DNA of 64,000 nucleotides from Entomohabitans teleogrylli (GTDB lineage: Bacteria > Pseudomonadota > Gammaproteobacteria > Enterobacterales > Enterobacteriaceae), in assembly GCF_001484765.1 (NCBI RefSeq), contig NZ_KQ947383.1, positions 513 through 64,512 of the forward strand. Reading direction: 5' to 3'. The notes under the pieces were generated by a model that searched no databases, was not told where the DNA came from, and was given only the letters and a program-made list of their open reading frames with translations. The translations under genes were made by a program, and so were the position numbers. Position 1 is the first letter of the stretch. The number at the start of each line of letters is the position of its first letter. This document shows positions 20,315-30,227 of this stretch, one piece after another.

Positions 20315-21505
20315 ATGCTTTCCCGGTTTTCTACATTAAGTCGTATCCCCAAAGGCGTTTGGGTGGTTGGCGGCGTTAGTATGTTGATGGACATCTCCTC
20401 TGAAATCATCCACAGCCTGCTGCCGCTGTTTATGGCCACCACCCTCGGCGCCAGCGTTATTTTAATCGGCCTTATCGAGGGTCTGGCGGAAGCGACAGCG
20501 TTAATCATCAAAGTGTTTTCCGGCGCCATCAGCGACTATCTGGGTAAACGCAAAGGGCTGGCGCTGCTCGGTTATGGCCTCGGCGCCGCCAGCAAACCGC
20601 TATTCGCCATCGCCTCCTCTTCAGGCATGATCCTCAGCGCCCGGCTGATCGACCGGGTCGGTAAAGGTATTCGCGGCGCCCCGCGCGATGCGCTGGTGGC
20701 GGATGTCACCCCCCCGGAACTGCGCGGCGCGTCATTCGGCCTGCGCCAGTCTATGGACACTATCGGCGCCTTCCTCGGCCCGCTGCTGGCCGTGGCGCTG
20801 ATGCTGCTGTGGGATAACGATTTCCGCACTATCTTCTGGGTGGCGGTGATCCCGGGAGTACTGGCGGTGATGCTGCTGTTCTTCGGCCTTAAGGAACCCG
20901 CAGCGCCGGTTACCCACAGGCGCAGCAACCCGATCAAAAAAGAGAATCTGCGTCGTCTGGGGCAACCGTGCTGGTGGGTTATCGGCCTCGGGGCGATTTT
21001 CACGCTTGCCCGTTTCAGTGAGGCGTTTCTGGTGCTGCGCGCTCAGCAGATGCACATTCCGCTGGCGCTGATCCCTCTGGTGATGGTGGCCATGAACCTG
21101 CTTTACGCCCTGTCCGCCTACCCGTTTGGCAAACTGTCCGACCGGATGAGCCATTCGCGTCTGTTGCAAATGGGACTGGTGGTGCTGGCAGCCGCGGATC
21201 TGGTCCTGGCATTCAGCAGCCACTGGATCGGGATTTTATGCGGCGTGGCGCTGTGGGGGGTTCATATGGGAATGACCCAGGGGCTGCTGGCGGCGATGAT
21301 CGCCAGAACCGCGCCGGCGGATCTGCGCGGTACGGCGTTCGGTATTTTCAGCATGGTCAGCGGCGTCGGGCTGTTGATAGCCAGCGTCTGCGCCGGGATT
21401 ATCTGGGAGCTGTGGGGATCGGAATATACCTTTTTCGCCGGCGCGCTTATCTGTCTGATCACCTTTCTCTGGCTCCTGCGCCCGCCTGCTGGCATCGATC
21501 ACTAG
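20315..21505 (+). CDS. MFS transporter of unknown substrate
   Basis: This 396-residue protein has about 12 hydrophobic helices and MFS loop motifs: DYLGKRKGLALLGYG (after helix 2), DRVGKGIRGAPRDALVADV (helix 4 region) and GKLSDRMSHSRLLQMG (after helix 8). The RGAPRDALVAD block is typical of a widespread MFS subgroup seen with several putative drug and metal exporters; I cannot name the substrate. It starts with ATG after CGGAG. E. coli has efpL next to yeiR without this gene, so it is a lineage-specific insertion. Confidence 0.9.
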   Translation: MLSRFSTLSRIPKGVWVVGGVSMLMDISSEIIHSLLPLFMATTLGASVILIGLIEGLAEATALIIKVFSGAISDYLGKRKGLALLGYGLGAASKPLFAIASSSGMILSARLIDRVGKGIRGAPRDALVADVTPPELRGASFGLRQSMDTIGAFLGPLLAVALMLLWDNDFRTIFWVAVIPGVLAVMLLFFGLKEPAAPVTHRRSNPIKKENLRRLGQPCWWVIGLGAIFTLARFSEAFLVLRAQQMHIPLALIPLVMVAMNLLYALSAYPFGKLSDRMSHSRLLQMGLVVLAAADLVLAFSSHWIGILCGVALWGVHMGMTQGLLAAMIARTAPADLRGTAFGIFSMVSGVGLLIASVCAGIIWELWGSEYTFFAGALICLITFLWLLRPPAGIDH

Positions 21506-21683
21506 TTCACGAGTAAAAGCGCCAGCCACCTGCGGCGGCGCTCCGGTCGCCGGTTAACGATCTATGCGCTTAACGGCGCCTTTATGTCCACTCACTGCGC
21601 TCCCCTCTTCTCTTTTGTCACAGGGTTAGCCAGGATAAAGGGATATCTGTACACCATTGTGATGATCTCTCCGGGAGCTTTCC

Positions 21684-22670
21684 GTGACGAAAACCAACCT
21701 GATTACCGGCTTTCTCGGCAGCGGTAAAACCACCACTATCCTGCACCTGCTGGCCAGTAAACCCGCCAACGAAAAGTGGGCGGTGCTGGTCAACGAATTC
21801 GGCGAAATCGGCATTGATGGCGCGCTACTCGCCGATAGCGGCGCGGTTATTAAAGAGATCCCCGGCGGTTGTATGTGCTGCGTTAACGGACTGCCGATGC
21901 AGGTAGGTCTTAATACCCTGCTGCGCCAGGCCAGACCCGATCGGTTGCTGATTGAACCCACCGGCCTGGGCCATCCGAAGCAAATTCTCGATATGCTCAC
22001 CGCCGAGGTGTATCAGCCGTGGATCGACTTACGCGCCACTCTGTGTCTGCTGGATCCGCGCCAGTTGCTGGAACCCCGTTATCCGGAAGACGAGAACTTT
22101 CGCGACCAGTTGGCGGCGGCTGACATCATCGTCGCCAATAAACAAGACCGGGCGACGCCAGAGAGCCAGGCGGCGCTGCAGCGTTGGTTGCAACTGCATC
22201 AACAGGGCAGAGAGATCATTTCTGTCAGCCACGGACGCATCGACTACGCGCTTCTCGACACACCGCGCAGTAACCAGGCGGCGCTGACCGCCAGCGCCGC
22301 CCACAGCCATGCGCATCCCTCGTCCCGGGGACTGGCGGCGCTGAATCTGCCGGCCCATCAGCGCTGGCGGCGCAGTACCAACAGCGGCCAGGGCTACCAT
22401 GCCTGCGGCTGGATTTTCGATGCCGATACCGTTTTCGACACTATCGGCCTGCTGGAATGGGCCCGCCTGGCGCCGGTCGATCGGGTGAAGGGAGTGCTGC
22501 GTATTCCTGAAGGGCTGGTCAGAATCAATCGCCAGGGCGAGGATTTCCATATTGAAACCCAGAATGTCGCGCCGCCGGACAGTCGGGTGGAGATGATCCA
22601 CAGTGCGGAATGTGACTGGAATCCATTTCAGTCCGCTTTGTTGAAGCTTCGTTTAACCGCCCGGGACTAA
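21684..22670 (+). CDS. yeiR: YeiR, zinc-binding GTPase (COG0523/CobW)
   Basis: YeiR (328 residues, as in E. coli) is a GTPase of the G3E family with metal chaperone-like roles. Walker A is FLGSGKTT near residue 12, the metal motif GGCMCC is near residue 65 (CxCC), and the guanine motif is ANKQD. The C-terminal CobW domain starts near 220. A His-rich stretch (HSHAH) lies near residue 205. The start codon is GTG at 21684, with GGGAG eight bases upstream. Thirty-three bases separate it from lpxT, so the two may be co-transcribed. Confidence 0.95.
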   Translation: MTKTNLITGFLGSGKTTTILHLLASKPANEKWAVLVNEFGEIGIDGALLADSGAVIKEIPGGCMCCVNGLPMQVGLNTLLRQARPDRLLIEPTGLGHPKQILDMLTAEVYQPWIDLRATLCLLDPRQLLEPRYPEDENFRDQLAAADIIVANKQDRATPESQAALQRWLQLHQQGREIISVSHGRIDYALLDTPRSNQAALTASAAHSHAHPSSRGLAALNLPAHQRWRRSTNSGQGYHACGWIFDADTVFDTIGLLEWARLAPVDRVKGVLRIPEGLVRINRQGEDFHIETQNVAPPDSRVEMIHSAECDWNPFQSALLKLRLTARD

Positions 22671-22703
22671 CGTTTCGCCCTGGGTTGTTCACCGTACTGA
22701 TTT

Positions 22704-23414
22704 ATGACTAAGACTCGTTTACCGCTGATACTGTTACTGAATGCGCTGGGACTGGCGCTGTTTTTCTCGTGGTATCTGCCCGCTAACCATGGCTCCTGGT
22801 TCCCGATTGACGCCGGTATCTTCCACTTTTTTAATCAGGAACTGGTTAAAAGCCACACTTTTTTATGGTTTGTCGCGATCACCAATAACCGCGCGTTTGA
22901 CGCCTGTTCACTGCTGTGTATGGGCTCGCTGATGCTCTGGTACTGGTGGCGTGAAACGCCGCGCGGGCGCCGGCGAATTATTATTATGGGGATCGCCATG
23001 CTGCTGGCTGCGGTAATTCTTAACCAGATTGGCCAGAAAATTCCCATCAAACGCCCCAGCCCGACGCTGTTTTTTAGCGATATTCACCGGGTCAGCGAAT
23101 TACTGCCTTTCCCGACCAAAGACGCCTCGAAAGATAGTTTTCCCGGCGATCACGGAATGATGCTGTTAATATTTTGTGGTTTTATGTTGCGTTATTTTGG
23201 TCGCAAAGCCTTCGGCGTCGCCGTGGTTATTTTCCTGGTATTTGCGCTGCCGCGGATGATGATTGGCGCCCACTGGTTCACCGATATTTTCGTGGGTTCG
23301 CTCTCTTTTGTGTTGATTGGCCTGCCGTGGATCCTGCTCACGCCGCTGAGCGACAGCGTCATCAACGGACTGGATAACCGACTGCCGGGTAAACATCGTC
23401 CGTCGATGAACTAA
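22704..23414 (+). CDS. lpxT: LpxT, lipid A 1-diphosphate synthase
   Basis: LpxT (236 residues) transfers phosphate from undecaprenyl pyrophosphate to the 1-position of lipid A on the periplasmic face of the inner membrane. The PAP2 (phosphatidic acid phosphatase) motifs are visible: KRPSPTL, PGDHGMM, and GAHWFTDIFVG. About six hydrophobic segments surround them. A strong terminator follows the stop. PmrR-type control exists in E. coli; nothing diagnostic is visible here. Confidence 0.95.
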   Translation: MTKTRLPLILLLNALGLALFFSWYLPANHGSWFPIDAGIFHFFNQELVKSHTFLWFVAITNNRAFDACSLLCMGSLMLWYWWRETPRGRRRIIIMGIAMLLAAVILNQIGQKIPIKRPSPTLFFSDIHRVSELLPFPTKDASKDSFPGDHGMMLLIFCGFMLRYFGRKAFGVAVVIFLVFALPRMMIGAHWFTDIFVGSLSFVLIGLPWILLTPLSDSVINGLDNRLPGKHRPSMN

Positions 23415-23442
23415 CTCAAACAGTCACTAAAAAATGATTATT

Positions 23443-23468
23443 CTGAGGGCGCTGCAGCGCCCTTTTTT
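23443..23468 (+). terminator. Rho-independent terminator of lpxT
   Basis: GGGCGCTGCAGCGCCC (23447-23462) is a perfect 16-base palindrome followed by six T residues, 29 bases after the lpxT stop. Confidence 0.93.
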
Positions 23469-23817
23469 ATTATTTAGTTACATTTTGCATAAATCTGACA
23501 TTAAACTGAAATAAATACATTGCCCGACGTTTTTCATACATCGATTGCTCAATATTTACTCAAATATAATTTCCGTGTTTAAACATCACAATTTCTTATA
23601 AAAAATCATACGAAACCTCTCGCCATGCCGGAAACGATAAGGTACTCTCATCTACGTTTTGTGCCTGAAGACTGCGCGGGGACTGGATAAAGTGTGCGTT
23701 AATCCGCATTTTTGCATATCCGCGATTGTCTCATTGACACGATGAATTTAGTCTCATCACGTTTGGCATTTTTATAACGATTCTTGTCGTTAAGGACATC
23801 AAGGGAAAATAAACAAA
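23469..23817 (+). promoter_or_regulatory. AT-rich upstream region of mepS
   Basis: These 349 bases hold no gene on either strand. The first 150 bases are AT-rich, unlike the flanking genes. The ribosome binding site of mepS, AAGGACATCAAGGG, lies near 23791-23804. I cannot place the promoter with certainty. Confidence 0.5.
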
Positions 23818-24384
23818 ATGGTCACATCTCAACCAATTTTGAGATATATCTTGCGTGTAATCCCCGCGGTGGCGTTAGCCACGGTACTTTCAGCTTGTAG
23901 TTCCACCAATACCGCGAATGTGCATTCTGAGACGCATGCTGTAGGCAATAAAGACAGCTTTTTACTGCAAGCCTCTCAGGATGAATTTGAAAACATGGTT
24001 CGTAACCTCGATGTCAAGTCGCGGATTATGGATCAGTATGCCGACTGGAAAGGCGTACGCTATCGTCTGGGTGGCAGTACCAAAAAAGGCATCGACTGCT
24101 CCGCTTTTGTACAGCGCACTTTCCGTGAACAATTTGGTTTAGAGCTGCCGCGTTCCACGTCTGAACAACAGGGTATGGGCACCTCGGTGTCGCGCAATAA
24201 ACTGCGTACCGGTGATTTGGTCCTGTTCCGCGCCGGTTCTACCGGGCGCCATGTCGGTATCTATATTGGCAATAACCAGTTTGTTCACGCTTCCACCAGT
24301 AGCGGTGTGATTATCTCCAGCATGGACGAGCCCTACTGGAAGAAGCGCTACAATGAAGGGCGCCGGGTGCTGAGCCGCAGCTAA
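23818..24384 (+). CDS. mepS: MepS (Spr), murein DD-endopeptidase lipoprotein
   Basis: MepS (188 residues) is an outer-membrane lipoprotein that cuts peptide cross-bridges to allow sacculus growth; in E. coli NlpI-Prc degrades it. The signal ends with lipobox LSAC (Cys27). The NlpC/P60 catalytic cysteine lies in GIDCSAF (Cys94), with histidines in GRHVGIYI and QFVHAST. The residue after the catalytic Cys-Ser is Ala here rather than Gly as in E. coli, a minor change. A hairpin terminator follows. Confidence 0.97.
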   Translation: MVTSQPILRYILRVIPAVALATVLSACSSTNTANVHSETHAVGNKDSFLLQASQDEFENMVRNLDVKSRIMDQYADWKGVRYRLGGSTKKGIDCSAFVQRTFREQFGLELPRSTSEQQGMGTSVSRNKLRTGDLVLFRAGSTGRHVGIYIGNNQFVHASTSSGVIISSMDEPYWKKRYNEGRRVLSRS

Positions 24385-24422
24385 CTCGTCAGCTATCCCT
24401 TGACTGACGACAAGACCGGAAG

Positions 24423-24450
24423 AAACGCTGTCATATGGCAGCGTTTTTTT
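24423..24450 (+). terminator. Terminator of mepS
   Basis: The hairpin AAACGCTG...CAGCGTTT (24423-24446) with a short ATAT loop is followed by a run of T residues to 24450. Confidence 0.9.
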
Positions 24451-24565
24451 ATTGCCCGCAACACAATGACGTTAAACAGTGCATGGCAAACGGGCAGCCA
24501 GAGGGATAATGTGTATAGTTTAAAAATCAGGTAAATAACAACGCCTGAGAAGGGGTAGTCGCTAT

Positions 24566-26155
24566 ATGCCACCAAAAACACTGTTGACCCGCTACCTGCC
24601 CACCACCAGAAAGATCGTCGGCATCGCCATTATTTGGGGCGTGCTGTGCGCGCTGGCATTTGGCGGCGCGGCGGCGGTTGCGCTACACCATAAACGCGCG
24701 GACGCCCTCGATCTGCTGGCCCGCAATTTATCCGGCTACGTCATTACCCTGTTCAACGATCTGAAAAACACTACCGATCAACTCCAGCCGCTGGCATTTC
24801 AGGAATGTGCTCAGGTCGGCCAGCAGCTCACTTCGCGAGCGGCGTTCAGCCTCAACGTCAGGGCTTTTCTACTGGTCAGAGACCAGACGGCATACTGCTC
24901 CTCGGCCACCGGGGCTATGTCAATGCATATGGTCAGCCTGACGCCACGGCTAAACCTTAATCTGCCACTTGATATGAGTATCTTACCCGGTACGCCGATG
25001 CTGCCCGATAAACCGGCGATCAGCGTCTGGTTTCGCAATCCGGTCGATCCCGGGCGCGGGATCTTCACCACCCTGAACATCGATCTGACCTCCTGGCTAC
25101 TGCATACCGCCCGGGAGCGCGATGTCACCGGCGTCGCGTTGATTATCAAAGATCAGGCAATTGCCACCTTTTCGCCGCAATTAATCGATCTGAAAAATAA
25201 TCATCTTGATACTACGCCGATCCGCATTGCTTCTGTCAGCGGCTATCCGATGGCGATCTGGCTGTACGGGGAGAGCTGGCCGCTGGAGGACATTCAACTG
25301 ACACTACTGATCGCCCTGTTGGCGGCGCTCCCCGGGGCACTGGCCAGCGGTTATCTACAGCAGTTGCGTATTCGCTCCGGCAAAGAAATTCTCGCCGGGA
25401 TCCGCCGCAATCAATTTTTTGTGGTTTATCAGCCGGTGATTGATAGCAAAAGTCTGACGATGATCGGCGTGGAGGTTCTGATGCGCTGGGAGCGCCCCGG
25501 TTCCGGCCTGGTCCCTCCCGATGTGTTTATCAGTTACGCAGAATCCCAGCAGTCGATCATCCCGCTGACCCGCCATTTGTTCGCTCTAATCGCCAGGGAT
25601 GCCGATTCGCTCAAACAGTTACTGCCCGCCGGCGGAAAGCTGGGAGTCAATCTGGCGCCCAGCCACCTGTATTCGCCCTCGTTTAAGCAGGATATTCTCC
25701 ACTTTGCCCGCAGTATCCACGACAGCCAGTTGCAGATCGTTTTCGAAATCACGGAACGGGATATGCTCAAAGAGGAAGAATCCATCGCCATTTTCCAGTG
25801 GTTGCATGATAACGGCTTTGAAATCGCCGTCGACGACTTCGGTACCGGCCATAGCGCCCTAATCTATCTGGAACGTTTCACGCTGGATTATCTGAAGATC
25901 GATCGCGGATTTATTCAGTCTATCGGTTTGCAGACCGTAACCACCCCGGTACTGGAGGCGGTGCTGTCACTGGCCCGGCGCCTGAATATGAAGACCGTTG
26001 CCGAAGGTGTGGAAACCCCGCAGCAGGCCCGGTGGCTTATCGATCAGGGCGTGACGTATCTTCAGGGATACTACTTCAGCCCGGGATTACCGATGAACCA
26101 GTTGCGCGAATGGGCCGCTCAACCCATTCCCCGGCCAGACTCCGGAGGCAACTAG
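24566..26155 (+). CDS. pdeN: PdeN (Rtn), CSS-motif c-di-GMP phosphodiesterase
   Basis: PdeN (529 residues; E. coli 518) degrades cyclic di-GMP. Order: transmembrane helix (about 18-40), a periplasmic CSS domain with cysteines including the CSS at about residue 111, a second helix (about 248-268), then a cytoplasmic EAL domain. The EAL motif reads EVLMRW, and the other catalytic residues are present: N in VNLAPSH, E in FEITERD, DD in AVDDFGTG, K in LKIDRGF, E in VAEGVET. The ribosome binding site is GAAGGGG upstream of 24566. By family knowledge, redox state of the CSS cysteines and DsbA/DsbB tune activity. Confidence 0.95.
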   Translation: MPPKTLLTRYLPTTRKIVGIAIIWGVLCALAFGGAAAVALHHKRADALDLLARNLSGYVITLFNDLKNTTDQLQPLAFQECAQVGQQLTSRAAFSLNVRAFLLVRDQTAYCSSATGAMSMHMVSLTPRLNLNLPLDMSILPGTPMLPDKPAISVWFRNPVDPGRGIFTTLNIDLTSWLLHTARERDVTGVALIIKDQAIATFSPQLIDLKNNHLDTTPIRIASVSGYPMAIWLYGESWPLEDIQLTLLIALLAALPGALASGYLQQLRIRSGKEILAGIRRNQFFVVYQPVIDSKSLTMIGVEVLMRWERPGSGLVPPDVFISYAESQQSIIPLTRHLFALIARDADSLKQLLPAGGKLGVNLAPSHLYSPSFKQDILHFARSIHDSQLQIVFEITERDMLKEEESIAIFQWLHDNGFEIAVDDFGTGHSALIYLERFTLDYLKIDRGFIQSIGLQTVTTPVLEAVLSLARRLNMKTVAEGVETPQQARWLIDQGVTYLQGYYFSPGLPMNQLREWAAQPIPRPDSGGN

Positions 26156-26285
26156 TGTTTCACAATCGGCGGATCCTCACTTATTATTCTCTGACAACGG
26201 GTTACTCATGACTGAACTGTCGCTTGCATAAGGGATACGGGATAACGCCCGGGCGCCAGTCTCCAGACTAAAAGGATATATCGCT

Positions 26286-28097
26286 TTGACGACGGTTGTT
26301 CGCGCTATCGCTCTGTTGCTGTGTGCGGTTTGTCTGCCCGGCCGGGCCAGTGAAGTAAAAGAGAGCTATGCCTTTGCGGTTTTAGGTGAGCCTAAATATG
26401 CCGTCAATTTTAGCCATTTTGACTATGTTAACCCGGCGGCGCCGAAAGGCGGCGACATCACGCTTTCATCGATCGGCACCTTCGATAACTTCAACCGCTA
26501 TGCGCTACGCGGCAATCCCGGAGTACGCACGGATTCGCTGTACGATAGCCTGTTCACTACCTCCGACGACGAACCCGGCAGCTATTACCCGCTGATTGCC
26601 GAACTGGCGCGCTATCCGGCGGATTACGCCTGGGCGGAAGTGGAAATCAATCCGCGCGCCCGCTTTCACGACGGTACTGCGATTGTCGCCAGCGACGTGG
26701 CTTACACCTTCAAAAAATTCATGACCGAAGGGGTCCCGCAGTTTCGCCTGATCTACAAAGGCGCCACGGTCAAAGCGATCGCTCCCCTGACGGTGCGTAT
26801 TGAGCTCGCCACGCCGAACAAGGACCGCCTGCTGGGATTACTTTCCCTGCCGATACTGCCGGAGAAATTCTGGCAGAACCACAAACTCAGCGACCCGCTC
26901 TCCCAACCGCCGTTATCCAGCGGACCTTACCGTATCTCCGCCTGGCGGATGGGCCAGTACATCACCTACTCGCGGGTGAAAGACTACTGGGCGGCCGACC
27001 TGCCGGTTAACCGCGGGCGCTGGAACTTTGATTCCATTCGCTACGACTACTACCTCGACGATAACGTCGCCTTTGAAGCCTTTAAGGCCGGCGCCTTTGA
27101 TTTCCGCAGTGAAAGCAGCGCCAAAAACTGGGCCACGCGCTATATCGGCAAAAACTTTACCGATGGCTATATCGTGAAGGAAGAGCAGAAAAATACCTCA
27201 GCCCAGGATACCCGCTGGCTGGCGTTTAATATCCAGCGGCCAATTTTTGCCGACCCGCGCGTCCGCCAGGCTATCTCACTGGTCTTTGATTTTGAATGGA
27301 TGAATAAGGCGCTGTTCTACAACGCTTACAGCCGGGTGGACAGCTATTTCCAGAACACCGAGTACGCCGCCCGCGGCTACCCGGACGCCGACGAACTGAT
27401 TCTGCTGGCGCCGTGGAAGAAAGAACTGCCCGGGGAAGTGTTCAGCGCCGTCTACCAGCCGCCAGTTTCCCGGGGCGACGGCTTTGACCGCGACAATCTG
27501 CTCCGGGCGCTGGAACTAATGAAGTCCGCCGGCTGGGAGTTGAAGGACCAGAAGCTGGTCAATGTGAAAAGCGGCGAGGCCTTCCGCTTCGAACTGCTGC
27601 TCAGCAGCGCCGGCAACAATCAATGGGTGCTGCCTTTCCAGCACAACCTGGCGCGCCTCGGGGTGACCATGGATATCCGCCAGGTGGATAATTCCCAGTT
27701 GACCAACCGCCTGCGGCGCCGGGATTACGACATGATGCCGACGGTGTACCGCGCGATGCCTTACCCCAGCCCGTCTCTGCAAATCTCCTGGGCGTCTGAG
27801 TATGTCGACTCCACCTGGAACGCGCCGGGGGTGAAGAGCGAGATTATCGATAGCCTGATTGACCAGATCATCGCAAACCAGGGCGATCAGCGTAAACTGC
27901 TGCCGCTGGGACGCGCGCTGGATCGGGTACTGACCTGGAACTATTACATGCTGCCGATGTGGTTTATGTCCGCCGACCATTTTGCTTACTGGAACAAGTT
28001 CTCCCGTCCGGCCATTACGCCAGTCTATTCACTGGGTTTCGACAACTGGTGGTACGACATCAATAAAGCCGGGCAACTGCCGGCCCAGCGGCGTTAA
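26286..28097 (+). CDS. yejA: YejA, periplasmic peptide-binding protein of the YejABEF importer
   Basis: YejA (603 residues) is an SBP family 5 extracellular solute-binding protein. With YejBEF it imports peptides including microcin C. A signal peptide covers the first 22 or so residues, and conserved blocks FAVLGEPKYAVNF, DEPGSYYPLIAELARYP (in part) and SGPYRISAW follow. The only suitable start is TTG at 26286, placed nine bases after AAAGGA; no ATG or GTG precedes the signal sequence. The four yej genes are closely spaced and form one operon. Confidence 0.95.
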   Translation: MTTVVRAIALLLCAVCLPGRASEVKESYAFAVLGEPKYAVNFSHFDYVNPAAPKGGDITLSSIGTFDNFNRYALRGNPGVRTDSLYDSLFTTSDDEPGSYYPLIAELARYPADYAWAEVEINPRARFHDGTAIVASDVAYTFKKFMTEGVPQFRLIYKGATVKAIAPLTVRIELATPNKDRLLGLLSLPILPEKFWQNHKLSDPLSQPPLSSGPYRISAWRMGQYITYSRVKDYWAADLPVNRGRWNFDSIRYDYYLDDNVAFEAFKAGAFDFRSESSAKNWATRYIGKNFTDGYIVKEEQKNTSAQDTRWLAFNIQRPIFADPRVRQAISLVFDFEWMNKALFYNAYSRVDSYFQNTEYAARGYPDADELILLAPWKKELPGEVFSAVYQPPVSRGDGFDRDNLLRALELMKSAGWELKDQKLVNVKSGEAFRFELLLSSAGNNQWVLPFQHNLARLGVTMDIRQVDNSQLTNRLRRRDYDMMPTVYRAMPYPSPSLQISWASEYVDSTWNAPGVKSEIIDSLIDQIIANQGDQRKLLPLGRALDRVLTWNYYMLPMWFMSADHFAYWNKFSRPAITPVYSLGFDNWWYDINKAGQLPAQRR

Positions 28098-28106
28098 GGA
28101 AACGGG

Positions 28107-29204
28107 ATGGCTACTTATCTTCTGCGTCGTCTGTTACTGGTGATCCCTACCCTGTGGGCTATCATCACCATCAACTTTTTTATTGTCCAGATTGCCCCCG
28201 GCGGCCCGGTGGATCAGGCTATCGCCGCCATTCAGTTCGGCCACAGCAGCGGCATTCCCGGCGCTGGCGGCGACAGTATGGGCGCCACTCATGCCCAGAC
28301 CGGGGTAGGCAACGTTACTGACAGCCAGTACCGGGGAGCAAGGGGTCTGGATCCGGAGGTGATCGCCGAAATTACCCAACGCTACGGGTTTGATAAACCT
28401 ATCCACGAGCGCTATTTCAAAATGCTCGCTGAATACCTGCGCTTTGACTTCGGCAACAGTCTGTTTCGCAGCGCCTCAGTCATTCAGTTAGTCAAAGACA
28501 GCCTGCCGGTTTCGATATCGCTGGGGCTGTGGAGTACCCTGATCATCTATCTGGTGTCAATTCCGCTGGGCATCCGCAAAGCGGTACACAACGGCAGCCA
28601 TTTCGATGTCTGGAGCAGTACCGCAATTATTATCGGCTATGCCATTCCTGCCTTTTTGTTCGCTATTCTGCTGATTGTGCTGTTCGCCGGGGGTAACTAC
28701 TTTGATATCTTCCCGCTGCGCGGCCTGGTGTCGGCCAACTTCGACTCTCTACCGTGGTATCAGAAAATCACCGACTATCTGTGGCATATTACCCTGCCGG
28801 TGCTGGCCACGGTGATCGGCGGCTTCGCCACCCTGACCATGCTGACCAAAAACTCGTTTCTCGATGAGATTCGCAAACAATACGTGGTAACCGCCCGGGC
28901 GAAAGGGCTGGAGGAAAAACAGATCCTCTGGCGCCACGTGTTTCGTAACGCCATGCTGCTGGTGATCGCCGGTTTCCCGGCCACCTTTATCAGCATGTTC
29001 TTTACCGGATCGCTACTGATCGAGGTGATGTTCTCCCTTAACGGCCTGGGGCTGCTGGGCTATGAGTCGACCATCTCGCGCGATTACCCGGTGATCTTCG
29101 GTACCCTGTATATTTTTACGTTAATCGGTCTGCTTATGAACATTCTCAGCGATCTGACCTATACGCTGGTGGATCCGCGTATCGACTTTGAGGGCCGGGG
29201 ATGA
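28107..29204 (+). CDS. yejB: YejB, peptide ABC importer permease
   Basis: YejB (365 residues) is the first inner-membrane permease of the YejABEF importer. It has an N-terminal helix, a large periplasmic loop, and a C-terminal binding-protein-dependent transport domain with the EAA-type loop [21 protein letters not shown] that contacts the ATPase (shown in part). It starts nine bases after yejA and overlaps yejE by four bases (ATGA). Confidence 0.97.
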   Translation: MATYLLRRLLLVIPTLWAIITINFFIVQIAPGGPVDQAIAAIQFGHSSGIPGAGGDSMGATHAQTGVGNVTDSQYRGARGLDPEVIAEITQRYGFDKPIHERYFKMLAEYLRFDFGNSLFRSASVIQLVKDSLPVSISLGLWSTLIIYLVSIPLGIRKAVHNGSHFDVWSSTAIIIGYAIPAFLFAILLIVLFAGGNYFDIFPLRGLVSANFDSLPWYQKITDYLWHITLPVLATVIGGFATLTMLTKNSFLDEIRKQYVVTARAKGLEEKQILWRHVFRNAMLLVIAGFPATFISMFFTGSLLIEVMFSLNGLGLLGYESTISRDYPVIFGTLYIFTLIGLLMNILSDLTYTLVDPRIDFEGRG

Positions 29205-30223
29205 GTCGCTTAAGTCCGGTCAATCAAGCCCGCTGGGCACGTTTTCGCAGCAACCGCCGCGGATACTGGTCGCTGTGGATTTTCGCCCTAATCTTCGTCC
29301 TCAGCCTGTGTTCTGAGCTTATCGCCAACAATCGACCGCTGGCGGTACACTACCAGGGCAGTTGGTATTTCCCGGTAGTGAAGAACTATGCCGAAAGCGA
29401 CTTTGGCGGGCCGCTCACCACTCAGGCGGACTACCAGGATCCGTGGCTCCAGCAGCGGCTGGAAAACGAAGGCTGGGTGCTGTGGGCGCCAATTCGCTTT
29501 AGCTACGACACAATTGATTTCGCCACCCAAACCCCGTTCCCCTCCCCGCCTTCGTCCCGGAACTGGCTCGGCACCGATGCCAATGGCGGCGACGTGCTGG
29601 CGCGTATTCTTTACGGTACCCGGCTGTCGATTATCTTTGGGCTGATGTTGACGCTATGTACCAGCGCGCTGGGGATCCTCGCCGGCGCGGTTCAGGGCTA
29701 TTACGGCGGGCGTATTGACCTGTGGGGGCAGCGCTTTATCGAGGTCTGGTCGGGGATGCCAACCCTGTTTCTGATCATTATGCTCTCCAGCGTGGTACAG
29801 CCCGGTTTCTGGTGGCTGCTGGGGATCACCACGCTGTTCGGCTGGATGGGGCTGGTAGGGGTGGTGCGCGCGGAGTTCCTGCGCACTCGCAATTTTGACT
29901 ATATCCGCGCCGCCCAGGCGATGGGCGTCAGCGATCGGCTGATCATCCTGCGCCATATGCTGCCGAACGCCATGGTCGCGACCCTGACCTTCCTGCCGTT
30001 TATCCTGTGCGGGTCGATTTCCACTCTGGCGTCGCTGGATTTCCTCGGCTTCGGTATGCCGCTGGGCTCGCCGTCGCTCGGGGAGTTGCTGCTCCAGGGG
30101 AAAAACAACCTGCAGGCGCCGTGGCTGGGGATCACCGCCTTCTTCTCACTGGCGATTCTGCTGTCGCTGCTGATCTTTATTTTCGAAGCCGTACGCGACG
30201 CCTTCGATCCGCTACGGAGTTGA
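29201..30223 (+). CDS. yejE: YejE, peptide ABC importer permease
   Basis: YejE (340 residues) is the second permease subunit, of the DppC/OppC type. A helix near residues 25-45 is followed by a periplasmic segment, then [18 protein letters not shown] and five further helices, with the EAA-like loop [20 protein letters not shown]. It is coupled to yejB by the ATGA overlap, and yejF begins four bases after it. Confidence 0.97.
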   Translation: MSRLSPVNQARWARFRSNRRGYWSLWIFALIFVLSLCSELIANNRPLAVHYQGSWYFPVVKNYAESDFGGPLTTQADYQDPWLQQRLENEGWVLWAPIRFSYDTIDFATQTPFPSPPSSRNWLGTDANGGDVLARILYGTRLSIIFGLMLTLCTSALGILAGAVQGYYGGRIDLWGQRFIEVWSGMPTLFLIIMLSSVVQPGFWWLLGITTLFGWMGLVGVVRAEFLRTRNFDYIRAAQAMGVSDRLIILRHMLPNAMVATLTFLPFILCGSISTLASLDFLGFGMPLGSPSLGELLLQGKNNLQAPWLGITAFFSLAILLSLLIFIFEAVRDAFDPLRS

Positions 30224-30227
30224 TGCT

